From positions 1 to 13,537 of the forward strand of contig DAOVKF010000027.1 in the NCBI GenBank assembly GCA_030631915.1: 13,537 nt of DNA, given 5' to 3'. The translations under genes were made by a program, and so were the position numbers. This document shows positions 5,051 to 11,939 of this stretch, piece by piece. The stretch comes from Candidatus Omnitrophota bacterium. GTDB lineage: Bacteria; Omnitrophota; Gorgyraeia; Tantalellales; Tantalellaceae. How positions within the stretch are numbered: the first letter of the stretch is position 1; each line of letters starts with the position of its first letter. The notes beneath the pieces were generated by a model. That model was not told the DNA's origin, searched no databases, and saw nothing but the letters and a program-made list of their open reading frames with translations.

Positions 5051-5641
5051 CTATCGGAACGGAACGCGTTCCGGCTCAGGCTCTCCGTGATGTTGTCCCT
5101 CGTTTTCCGGGATATTCCCCATGATCTTGCTTATGTACATGGTCATGGTTATCTTTTCTTCCACGCCCAGCATGACCTGCACTTTGTTCCTGACCTCCAT
5201 CTGTATCTTCTCGGTGATCTCCGGGATGTTGGTGCCGGCCGCTATGGTAACATCGCTGACGATATTGATGCCTTTTCTTCCAAAACTGACCCGGGAGCGA
5301 ACATTGCTTATGTCCGGGATGTCCCTGGCGATCTTGCCGACATAATCCTCGATCGCGGAAATGGAAATCGTCACTTCGCCGTCAGGATTCTGGAACTTTA
5401 TCATCCTGCCGCTCCTTATGGTTCTGGCCACGCGGATAGGAGTGATTATACCGGTTATAATAAATATCGCGCTTACTGCCCACATGACTATCTGCCAGCC
5501 CATAGACCCGTGGAGAATGTTAAGCGCTCCCGCGCACTGTTCGACAGGGACAATGTCCAGCGAGATAAAAAACACCAGTGATCCGGCTGCCAGCATCAGT
5601 ATCATATACACCATCATCCCTATTTTTTTCAGAAAACGCAT
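5051..5641 (-). CDS. amaP: Membrane-anchored Asp23/Gls24 family protein (AmaP-like)
   Basis: This 196-residue protein has two N-terminal membrane segments (about 9-29 and 49-69) followed by a cytoplasmic Asp23-type domain (about 80-170). The latter shows the typical pattern GEVTISISAIEDYVGKIA, then VSDVTIAAGTNIPEI and a VEEKITMTMYI ending. The tail is charged and rich in Glu and Pro. AmaP proteins anchor Asp23 at the membrane in Gram-positives. The stand-alone Asp23 protein YqhY sits next to accB-accC in Bacillus and has been linked to acetyl-CoA carboxylase function. Its place directly after accC here supports a role in lipid synthesis control, but this is inference. Start ATG 5641 has an almost perfect ribosome site (AAAGGAGG, 5-nt spacing). 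The upstream 71-bp gap holds heptamer repeats. Confidence 0.85.
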   Translation of the reverse strand: MRFLKKIGMMVYMILMLAAGSLVFFISLDIVPVEQCAGALNILHGSMGWQIVMWAVSAIFIITGIITPIRVARTIRSGRMIKFQNPDGEVTISISAIEDYVGKIARDIPDISNVRSRVSFGRKGINIVSDVTIAAGTNIPEITEKIQMEVRNKVQVMLGVEEKITMTMYISKIMGNIPENEGQHHGEPEPERVPFR

Positions 5642-5661
5642 GGGACCCTCCTTTGCCGCCG

Positions 5662-5700
5662 GCTATTAGTCGTTAGACGTCAGTTATAAGTTGTTAGCGT
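5662..5700 (-). repeat. Degenerate heptamer repeats between accC and amaP
   Basis: On the minus strand the gap reads as heptamers AACAACT, TATAACT, GACGTCT, AACGACT, with a 7-bp period and the same core as the array at 3961-4009. TAGTCGTTAG on the plus strand (5667-5676) is shared with the other sites. The copies are more diverged here. No function is evident. Confidence 0.55.
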
Positions 5701-5712
5701 CAGTTTCTGTTG

Positions 5713-7062
5713 TCAGGCTTCGGCTTTTGAGAAAAACTTTTCCACAAAGCGCGTAGAGATGTTGCCTCTTTGAAAATCAGAGTCTCTTAATACCTTTCTA
5801 TGAAAACCCGCGGTCGTTTTGATCGGTTCTACCACCAGTTCGTCAAGGGCCCTGCACATGACATTTATCGCGTCCTTACGGGTCCGTCCGCGGGCTATGA
5901 GTTTGGCTATCATGGAATCATAGAACGGGGTTATGGTATATCCCGCATATACATGCGTATCAACACGTATGCCGGGACCGCCGGGCACATACAACCTGGA
6001 TATCCTGCCCGGAGAGGGACAGAAATCATTCTCAGGGTCCTCGGCGTTTATACGACATTCAATGGCCCATCCCCTGGATTTGATATCCTCCTGCCTGAAC
6101 GGCAGTTTCTGCCCGGCTGCGATCCTGATCTGTTCCTTGATCAGGTCTATGCCGGTGACCGTCTCCGTAACCGGATGTTCGACCTGTATCCGGGTGTTCA
6201 TCTCCATAAAATAGAAATCCCCGCCCTCGAGAAGAAATTCAACGGTCCCTGCCCCCCTGTACTTAACCGCTTTCGCCGCTTTTACGGCGGCGTCCCCCAT
6301 TTTTTTCCGGAGCTTTCCGGTTATTGCCTGCGAGGGGGCTTCTTCTATCAATTTCTGGTGCCGGCGCTGGACCGTGCAGTCCCTTTCCCCCAGATGAACG
6401 ACATTTCCGCTCTCGTCAGCGAGGATCTGAAATTCAATATGACGCGTCTCCTCGATATATTTCTCCATATAAACCTCCGGGTTGCCAAAAGCCGTCTCAG
6501 CTTCGCTCCGGGCCGTTAAAAAAGCGCTGATCAGACGGACATCATTATGACAAACCCTCATCCCCTTTCCGCCCCCCCCGGCGGAAGCCTTTATTATCAC
6601 TGGATACTTTATCTTTCTGGCCGCTTTAAGCGCTTCCTCTTTTGACGCCACCACTCCGCTGCTTCCCGGGATGACCGGTATCCCGTTCTTTTTCATGGTA
6701 TCCTTCGCCGTTATCTTGTCACCCATGAGCCTTATATTTTCCGACGACGGACCGATAAACTTGATATTACAGGACTCGCATATCTCCGCGAAATGCGCGT
6801 TTTCAGACAGAAAACCATACCCCGGATGAATGGCCTCGACATCCGTTATCTCCGCCGCACTTATGATATTGGGTATATTGAGATAACTGTCTGCCGGCGC
6901 GGGCCTGCCTATGCATATAGCTTCATCAGAGAATCTGACATGAAGGGATTCCGCGTCGGCTTCCGAATAAACCGCCACGGTCGTTATCCCCATTTCCCTG
7001 CACGCGCGGATGATCCGCAGCGCTATTTCGCCTCTATTGGCTATCAATATCTTTGAGAACAT
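5713..7062 (-). CDS. accC: Biotin carboxylase subunit of acetyl-CoA carboxylase, AccC
   Basis: AccC uses ATP and bicarbonate to carboxylate the biotin carried by AccB, the first half of malonyl-CoA formation for fatty acid synthesis. The 449-residue length is typical. The N-terminal domain starts with KILIANRGEIALRIIRACRE. The ATP-grasp glycine loop KASAGGGGKGMR lies near residue 160, and the active-site block FMEMNTRIQVEHPVTE carries the catalytic Glu, Asn and Arg and the bicarbonate-binding residues. The biotin carboxylase C-terminal domain includes WAIECRINAEDP and FYDSMIAKLIARG. Start ATG 7062 follows the accB stop by 7 bp, with GAGG inside the end of accB, so the two are coupled. The carboxyltransferase genes accA and accD are elsewhere. 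Confidence 0.97.
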   Translation of the reverse strand: MFSKILIANRGEIALRIIRACREMGITTVAVYSEADAESLHVRFSDEAICIGRPAPADSYLNIPNIISAAEITDVEAIHPGYGFLSENAHFAEICESCNIKFIGPSSENIRLMGDKITAKDTMKKNGIPVIPGSSGVVASKEEALKAARKIKYPVIIKASAGGGGKGMRVCHNDVRLISAFLTARSEAETAFGNPEVYMEKYIEETRHIEFQILADESGNVVHLGERDCTVQRRHQKLIEEAPSQAITGKLRKKMGDAAVKAAKAVKYRGAGTVEFLLEGGDFYFMEMNTRIQVEHPVTETVTGIDLIKEQIRIAAGQKLPFRQEDIKSRGWAIECRINAEDPENDFCPSPGRISRLYVPGGPGIRVDTHVYAGYTITPFYDSMIAKLIARGRTRKDAINVMCRALDELVVEPIKTTAGFHRKVLRDSDFQRGNISTRFVEKFFSKAEA

Positions 7063-7069
7063 TATCGCC

Positions 7070-7522
7070 TCAAGCAGATTCTACCAAAAACATCGTCTGT
7101 CCGAACTCCACGGGTTCGGCGTTTTCCACGAGTATGTTCGTGATCTTTCCGTCAAACTCCGACTTCACTTCATTCATCAATTTCATGGCTTCCACGATAC
7201 AAAGGACATCGCCTTTATGGACCATGTCCCCTATCCGGACATAAGGATCGGCCTCCGGCGCCGAGGACCTGTAAAACGTCCCCACCATCGGAGATTCAAC
7301 CTTCAGTAAAGCCCCTGTCTCCTCCTCTATCCCTCCGGCTGTCGCATCGGGCGGCGGCGCCTGTGCCGGCTGGCCCGCTGGAAGGTTAAAGACACGCTGT
7401 TCCACGATACCCTGAGGCCTTTTAATAAGTCTTATCTTTGTCCCATCCTGCTCGATCTCGATCTCGGCAAGGTCATTGCTGTTCATCAATTCAACAAGCT
7501 CCTGGAGCTTCTTTGTATTCAT
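7070..7522 (-). CDS. accB: Biotin carboxyl carrier protein AccB
   Basis: AccB carries covalently bound biotin between the carboxylase and the transferase sites of acetyl-CoA carboxylase. The 150-residue product has the usual layout. An N-terminal oligomerisation part (1-35) is followed by a linker rich in Pro, Ala and Gly (about 45-68). The C-terminal biotinyl domain (75-150) carries the biotinylation motif EAMKLMNEV with Lys114, plus the thumb-type segment FYRSSAPEADPYV (83-95) typical of bacterial AccB. The start ATG 7522 has GAAGGAAGG upstream. It is the first gene after a 96-bp gap holding a two-hairpin element, which may set its level apart from efp. Confidence 0.97.
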   Translation of the reverse strand: MNTKKLQELVELMNSNDLAEIEIEQDGTKIRLIKRPQGIVEQRVFNLPAGQPAQAPPPDATAGGIEEETGALLKVESPMVGTFYRSSAPEADPYVRIGDMVHKGDVLCIVEAMKLMNEVKSEFDGKITNILVENAEPVEFGQTMFLVESA

Positions 7523-7563
7523 AATCCTTCCTTCTTTCTGCGATTCGTGATCAGCTTTGAGTT

Positions 7564-7615
7564 CGCGGCCCTTCGACAGGCTCAGGACAAGCCGGAGGCC
7601 GCGGTCCTTCGGGAC
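7564..7615 (-). repeat. Two-hairpin intergenic element with CCTGAGCCTGTCGAAGG motif
   Basis: The efp-accB gap contains a 7-bp perfect stem, CGCGGCC (7564-7570) with GGCCGCG (7597-7603), enclosing an inner stem GGCT/AGCC (7579-7582 with 7590-7593). Beside it lies a small hairpin GTCC-TTCG-GGAC (7604-7615; on the mRNA strand the loop is CGAA). The sequence CCTGAGCCTGTCGAAGG on the minus strand belongs to a short repeat that I know from gaps in many bacterial genomes, with unknown function. It starts 3 bp after the efp stop. No U-run follows, so it is not a standard terminator; a role in mRNA processing or partial termination before accBC is possible. Confidence 0.55.
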
Positions 7616-7618
7616 TGT

Positions 7619-8176
7619 CTACGCTCTTTCAACATATTCACCCGTGCGGGTATCAACTTTTATGAGCTCTCCTTTTTCCACGAATAAAGGGACTTTCACG
7701 ACTTTGCCTGTTTCAAGCGTAGCGGGCTTGCTGCCCCCGCTCACGGTGTTCCCCCTGAGCCCCGGCTCGGTCTCGACTATTTTAAGCACTACATGGACAG
7801 GCGGCGTGACCGTTAATATCCCCCCGTCATATATGTTCGCGGTAACGGTCATGTTCTCCCTGAAATACTCGACCGCCTCCCCGATCTTCTCCGCGGGTAT
7901 ATGCATCTGCTCAAACGTATCTTCGTCCATAAAGCAGTATCCAAGATCGTCCTTATACAGATATTGCATCTGCTTTTGTTCGATAAAGACTTCTTCGAAC
8001 GTATCTTCCGGCCGTAATGTTCCGGTAATGATCGATCCTGTGGAAAGGTTCTTGAGTTTCGACCTTATAAAAGCGCCTCCTTTACCCGGCTTGTAATGCT
8101 GCGCCTCCATAACCTGATGGAGCTGCTCATTGTATTTTATGATCATCCCCTGCCGTAATTGTTTCGCGTTTATCAT
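7619..8176 (-). CDS. efp: Translation elongation factor P
   Basis: EF-P binds the ribosome and relieves stalling at consecutive prolines. The 185-residue length and all three beta-barrel domains are present: the KOW-like N-terminal domain with the loop HYKPGKGGAF (27-36), the middle domain around LRPEDTFEEV, and the C-terminal domain ending ETGKVVKVPLFVEKGELIKVDTRTGEYVERA, which includes the EF-P signature. The loop tip residue is Lys32, so the protein is of the lysine type rather than the arginine (rhamnosylated) type. The modifying enzyme is not in the window. Start ATG 8176 overlaps the peptidase stop as ATGA and has GAGGTG 8 nt upstream. A prolidase-like gene, efp and accBC occur in the same order in Bacillus. 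Confidence 0.97.
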   Translation of the reverse strand: MINAKQLRQGMIIKYNEQLHQVMEAQHYKPGKGGAFIRSKLKNLSTGSIITGTLRPEDTFEEVFIEQKQMQYLYKDDLGYCFMDEDTFEQMHIPAEKIGEAVEYFRENMTVTANIYDGGILTVTPPVHVVLKIVETEPGLRGNTVSGGSKPATLETGKVVKVPLFVEKGELIKVDTRTGEYVERA

Positions 8177-9237
8177 TGCGTCAGCACCTCGCAGCCTTTC
8201 GCGGTTATTAAAACCATGTCCTCTTTGCGTATACCTCCCACACCGGGCATATAAAGACCCGGCTCGATCGCCACGACCATGCCTTTCCTGAGCCTTTCCC
8301 CGGACGCCTCTCCCAAAAAAGGGATCTCGTGGATATCCAGGCCGACGCCATGGCCCAGACCGTGGAGGATATACTTTCCTAAGTCATTATCGTAAAAAAA
8401 CTTATTCGCGCGTTTAACCAGCGAACCGATATCCGCGCCGGGCTTAAGCCTTTTCAGGGTCCTGTCGCGGACACAGTCAACGAATTTTTCCAACTCCCTG
8501 ATTTTGCGGTTTATTCTACCTTTCGCCCATATTCTTGTCAAGTCCGAACAGTAACCCCTGAAGCGTATCCCAAAATCGATCAGGACATGTTCATCACGAC
8601 CGAGTTTCCTGTCGGAGGGAATAGCGTGAGGATAAGCGCTGTTTTCCCCGACCGCGATTATGGCCGGGAAAGAGTTATCATAACCGCGGCTCCGGATGCT
8701 GATATCGAGCATGGTCATCAGTTCCAGCTCGGACATGCCGGGCGAAATACGCTTTTTCATGTCTTTCCATATACGGACGGTCTCTCCGGCCGTTCTTCTC
8801 ATTATCTCTATCTCTTCCCTGCCTTTTATCGCGCGCATTTTTCTCACAATACCGGGCGCCCGCCATATTTTCAGGTTCCTGCCCGTTCCTGACAGACGCG
8901 TATAGATCGAAGCGGGAAGATTATCCTCATCTATCCCCAGCTTTTTTATGCCCCGGTCCCGGACACATCCGCTCAATTCCTTCACGAGAGAACCGGCTTT
9001 AAGGTCGATCTCTATACCGTCCAGCATTTTCCGGGCCAGGTCATGATTCATGCTGTCCACAAAATAGACCGGGCGGCCTTTTGCGGACAGCATTATCATG
9101 GCCCCTGCCGTGAAAAAACCTGTCAGGTAAGATATATCATATCTGTCACTTACGAGAACGGCTTCCGATGCCGGGCCTGCTATCTTTCCGCGCGCTTTTT
9201 TTAGAAGGCTGTTCCTTCGGGATACCTCATTTCGCAT
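8173..9237 (-). CDS. Xaa-Pro peptidase, family M24B (YqhT-like)
   Basis: This 354-residue metallopeptidase has a creatinase N-terminal domain (about 1-135) and a pita-bread catalytic domain (about 140-354). It would remove N-terminal residues in front of proline or split Xaa-Pro dipeptides in the cytoplasm. All five metal ligands are visible: Asp221 (IDFG), Asp232 (SDLTR), His296 (GLGHGVG), Glu325 (IEPG) and Glu339 (RKEDM). The accessory histidines are at 204 (YPHAIPSD) and 303 (DIHEIP). The size and the position between aroQ and efp match B. subtilis YqhT. Sequence alone does not separate aminopeptidase P from prolidase, so no symbol is given. Start ATG 9237 overlaps the aroQ end by 11 nt, and its stop overlaps the efp start. 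Confidence 0.93.
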   Translation of the reverse strand: MRNEVSRRNSLLKKARGKIAGPASEAVLVSDRYDISYLTGFFTAGAMIMLSAKGRPVYFVDSMNHDLARKMLDGIEIDLKAGSLVKELSGCVRDRGIKKLGIDEDNLPASIYTRLSGTGRNLKIWRAPGIVRKMRAIKGREEIEIMRRTAGETVRIWKDMKKRISPGMSELELMTMLDISIRSRGYDNSFPAIIAVGENSAYPHAIPSDRKLGRDEHVLIDFGIRFRGYCSDLTRIWAKGRINRKIRELEKFVDCVRDRTLKRLKPGADIGSLVKRANKFFYDNDLGKYILHGLGHGVGLDIHEIPFLGEASGERLRKGMVVAIEPGLYMPGVGGIRKEDMVLITAKGCEVLTQ

Positions 9238-9661
9238 GGATCGCCCCCAGCAGGGCCTTCAATCCGAACGTGTAACTGTTTTTGCCGAATCCACTTATCT
9301 GACCGGTCACTACCGGAGCAATAAGGGATTTGTGCCGGAATTCCTCTCTGGCATAAATATTAGACAGGTGCACTTCTACAACAGGGATCTCTTTTGCGCT
9401 TAACGCATCACGGATCGCCAGGCTCGTGTGAGTGTAGGCGGCGGGATTTATCAAAATACCCTGCACATCCGAATGTCCGATCTTTTCGACTATATCCCCC
9501 TCGTGATTGGACTGATAAAATTCGCAGTCAGCGCCTTCCGAGACGGCGATGCGGCTTATCTCATTATTGATATTCTCTATCGTGTCTGTCCCGTAGATCT
9601 GCCTTTCCCTTCTGCCAAGCATATCCAGGTTGGGTCCGTGTATCACAAGCACCTTTGTCAT
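9227..9661 (-). CDS. aroQ: 3-dehydroquinate dehydratase, type II
   Basis: AroQ removes water from 3-dehydroquinate, the third step of the shikimate pathway to aromatic amino acids. The 144-residue product is typical of the dodecameric type II enzyme. It opens with VLVIHGPNLDMLGRRE and has catalytic Tyr23 (IYG) and Arg18. Further on are the substrate-binding NPAAYTH (72-78), with Asn72 and His78, and VEVHLSNIYAREEFR (95-109) with His98. The start ATG 9661 has GGGGAG 5 nt upstream. It is preceded by a 47-bp gap with strong palindromes and followed by the peptidase with an 11-nt overlap. Confidence 0.97.
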   Translation of the reverse strand: MTKVLVIHGPNLDMLGRRERQIYGTDTIENINNEISRIAVSEGADCEFYQSNHEGDIVEKIGHSDVQGILINPAAYTHTSLAIRDALSAKEIPVVEVHLSNIYAREEFRHKSLIAPVVTGQISGFGKNSYTFGLKALLGAIHAK

Positions 9662-9677
9662 GAGTCTCCCCCCTTCA

Positions 9678-9702
9678 CGCGGCCGGCCGCGGATCTTTCC
9701 GC
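9678..9702 (-). repeat. Two overlapping palindromes in the aroQ leader
   Basis: CGCGGCCGGCCGCG (9678-9691) is a perfect 14-bp palindrome. GCGGA-AAGA-TCCGC (9702-9689, minus strand) is a 5-bp hairpin sharing three bases with it, so the two structures exclude each other in RNA. They end about 10 nt before the aroQ ribosome site. No U-run follows. A regulatory role is possible but unproven. Confidence 0.5.
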
Positions 9703-9708
9703 TTTACC

Positions 9709-10686
9709 TTATCCGTGACGATCCGCGTCCTCTGGTTTTTTTCGCTTCTTCGACAAGCTCCAGTGCAAATAACAAATACCGCCGATAACGCTTATAACAA
9801 AAAGTGCGCACAGCAAAAGCAGGCTGACGGCAAAAGCGGTCTCTTTCCCGGCCAAAGGGGAAAAGAACGCGACTATCGCGCCTTCTCTGACGCCAAGACC
9901 TCCGATCGACGGTATCATGGTTATAAACGTAACCACGGGCATGATCAGGAAGACATGCCCGATGCTTATTTTAGTGCCCATGGAATAAAAATATATATAT
10001 ATCACAATAAAATACATGCTCTGAGAGACCAGGGAGACCAGGAGGGATTTACCGACAATGTCCAGCCTGTTCCTGTAATCATGGACCAGCTTATAGAGTG
10101 AGTCCAGGCGCTTCTCCAGCCCGCCCAGTTTTATCCTCAGGAAAAAGCGTTCCAGTATATCGGCGATTTTCTTATTGGTCACGGCAACAAATGCCGCTAT
10201 ACCGCAGATCAAGAATGAAAAGACTATGAACCTGATCGACGCGATCTGAAACCTGCCCCTGTCTGCGATCAGCGCGATCGCCGCAACGATCAAAAAAGAA
10301 TAAAGCCCTATCACCCTGTCCATCATTACGCTGGCATAGGACCGCATACGGCTATTGGTGTAGCTGCCCGCGCAATGGGCCTTCATAATATCCCCGCCAA
10401 CAGCCGTGGGCATAAAATTGTTGAAAAAATAACCTATGAAATTCAATCTCAGGGCCTCTCCAAAGGGAAGGTTAAGATTTTCCCCGTGAAAAACTATTTT
10501 CAAGCGAAATGCTATCGTGGCCATGTTGCAGATAAGGATGACCAGCGCTGCCGCCAGCCATCTGAGATCAGCAGAAGAGATGATCGCCAGGATATCCCCC
10601 GCGTCCTTTCTCATGAGCCAGAACAGCCCTCCGAGCAGTCCGAAACTTACCGCGATCTTGAGCGATATCAAAAACTTTTTCTTCAA
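9709..10686 (-). CDS. Multi-pass membrane protein, lysylphosphatidylglycerol synthase TM / UPF0104 family
   Basis: This 325-residue integral membrane protein has about eight hydrophobic segments (roughly 5-24, 41-60, 82-95, 124-141, 151-170, 212-236, 243-260 and 282-307). Family landmarks are NNFMPTAVGGD (89-99), MDRVIG (122-127) and the conserved PSIGGLGVREG (259-269). The fold matches the flippase-like domain of MprF (Pfam LPG_synthase_TM) without the cytosolic aminoacyl-transferase, so it probably moves or binds a lipid or glycolipid; the substrate is unknown. The start is TTG 10686, overlapping the DUF1844 stop as TTGA, with a GGGGGG-type ribosome site just before it. The C-terminus is a basic cytoplasmic tail. 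The neighbouring patatin phospholipase and acc genes give a lipid-related setting, an inference only. Confidence 0.88.
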   Translation of the reverse strand: MKKKFLISLKIAVSFGLLGGLFWLMRKDAGDILAIISSADLRWLAAALVILICNMATIAFRLKIVFHGENLNLPFGEALRLNFIGYFFNNFMPTAVGGDIMKAHCAGSYTNSRMRSYASVMMDRVIGLYSFLIVAAIALIADRGRFQIASIRFIVFSFLICGIAAFVAVTNKKIADILERFFLRIKLGGLEKRLDSLYKLVHDYRNRLDIVGKSLLVSLVSQSMYFIVIYIYFYSMGTKISIGHVFLIMPVVTFITMIPSIGGLGVREGAIVAFFSPLAGKETAFAVSLLLLCALFVISVIGGICYLHWSLSKKRKKPEDADRHG

Positions 10687-11048
10687 CTTCCCCCCGTCCC
10701 TTCTTGAGCTTTTTCCTCTTTTCCCTGTTCGTTCTCCGGCGGAGGCGGCATTGGCTGATCCGCCGCTTTTTCCTCCGGCGGCCGGTTCAGTTCCGCGATA
10801 TAGATCATCCTTAATTGATGCACCCCCTGCTCCAGGACCTTAGCCTCTTCCTCCGCCAAATTGCCGGATGTTTTCTGTTTCAACATGTCCAGTATATCGA
10901 TCACATAGGCGGCGTGCTTCGGTCTTTTCTCCGTTCTCTGCGTCGTGGGGTCTTTCATCACGCCGAGGGCGACCATGCCTTCGGCCAGCAGTCCTGAAAT
11001 TAAAAGTGTAAAATCCGCTTTTACGTCATTATTCATCTTGCTCAACAC
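10683..11048 (-). CDS. DUF1844 domain protein
   Basis: The 121-residue soluble protein carries the DUF1844 pattern: a first helix DFTLLISGLLAEGMVALG (12-29), a middle segment AAYVIDILDMLKQKTSGNL (46-64) and a last helix EEEAKVLEQGVHQLRMIYIAE (66-86). It ends in a disordered tail rich in Pro, Glu and Gln. The function of the family is unknown; it is common in delta-proteobacteria, Acidobacteria and PVC-related lineages. The frame opens at GTG 11048. A TTG follows directly and an ATG at 11036 is also possible, since GGGGTG lies near enough to serve it; the domain is intact with either. An inverted repeat CCGTTA/TAACGG (11056-11080) lies just upstream. The stop overlaps the flippase start. Confidence 0.85.
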   Translation of the reverse strand: MLSKMNNDVKADFTLLISGLLAEGMVALGVMKDPTTQRTEKRPKHAAYVIDILDMLKQKTSGNLAEEEAKVLEQGVHQLRMIYIAELNRPPEEKAADQPMPPPPENEQGKEEKAQEGTGGS

Positions 11049-11118
11049 CCCTTTTCCGTTATTACGGGCTGAAGTAACGGTCGTTTGCCGTGCTCCTGCC
11101 TTTACGGAGTATTGCAGA

Positions 11119-11916
11119 CTATAAACGAAAAATAAGTCTGCGTTTTATCTTTTTAACCTGTTTTTCAGCGGCTGTCTCTCCCTGCTGGATTATAAAGGCG
11201 GCCTTATCAAAATCGAACTGATCGATATCCTTGAGTACCGGTTTGATCACGACATCAGCGGCTCTGGCCTGATACGCGTTCAGCTCGTCCCCCATGATCT
11301 GGAATGACTGGAGCAGTGCCTTCAGCGCGTTATCGATCTTCTGGTTTTTTACCGCGAAACCCGGGTTTACGGCAATGACGAACGTGGCGCCGAACCCATA
11401 GGCGGCTTTGGTCGGTATTGTATTCCGCAGGCCGCCGTCCGCGAGCAACCTGCCATCGATCCTGACCGAAGAAAAAAATCCCGGCCAGGAACAGCTTGCT
11501 CTTACTAACCTTATCAGGTCCCCTGAAGTATGGACCAGTTCCTGGCCTGTCTCGATATCCGTAGTAGTCACCGCAAAAGGGATCCTGAGATCATCGAACC
11601 CTTTGTTTCTTATCATCTCGGTGATGATGTTCTCCAGCTTATCCCCCTTGATGAACCCGGTGGGGTGAAACCCCAGATCCAGCAGAGTAGGCCATCCGAA
11701 TTTAACCGCTTCCTCCTCCAATTCATCAATAGGCGTACCCGCGCAGTATGCCGCGCCGATGAGACTGCCGATACTGGTGCCGACCATCATGTCAAAAGGC
11801 ATGTTATCACGGCCGAAATGCCGTTCCATGACCTTAAGGACGCCCAGATTGGATAATCCTCTCGCGGCGCCGCCGCCCAGGACAAGGACTGTCTTTCTCT
11901 TTCTGAACAATCTCAT
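11119..11916 (-). CDS. Patatin-like phospholipase (RssA/NTE type)
   Basis: The 265-residue product is a bacterial patatin-fold serine acyl hydrolase, expected to cleave acyl chains from phospholipids or lysophospholipids. The oxyanion loop GGGAARGLSNLG (14-25), the nucleophile elbow GTSIG (46-50) with Ser48, and the second half of the Ser-Asp dyad, ADGG (159-162) with Asp160, are all present. No signal peptide is seen; the start MRLFRKRKTVLVLGGG is basic and may touch the membrane. The C-terminus is also basic. ATG 11916 follows the amrB stop by 23 bp in a gap with the sequence TAACGACTAA. The only AGGAG lies about 17 nt upstream, too far to be ideal, so initiation may rest on coupling. A cytoplasmic lipid-turnover role is inferred. 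Confidence 0.92.
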   Translation of the reverse strand: MRLFRKRKTVLVLGGGAARGLSNLGVLKVMERHFGRDNMPFDMMVGTSIGSLIGAAYCAGTPIDELEEEAVKFGWPTLLDLGFHPTGFIKGDKLENIITEMIRNKGFDDLRIPFAVTTTDIETGQELVHTSGDLIRLVRASCSWPGFFSSVRIDGRLLADGGLRNTIPTKAAYGFGATFVIAVNPGFAVKNQKIDNALKALLQSFQIMGDELNAYQARAADVVIKPVLKDIDQFDFDKAAFIIQQGETAAEKQVKKIKRRLIFRL

Positions 11917-11939
11917 CTTTTTTAGTCGTTAACTCCTGA

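Noticed and set aside
9748..9760. CTTCGACAAGCTC, resembling the efp-accB repeat motif
   Set aside because: It lies inside the conserved reading frame of the membrane protein, is short and lacks the flanking stems; most likely chance.
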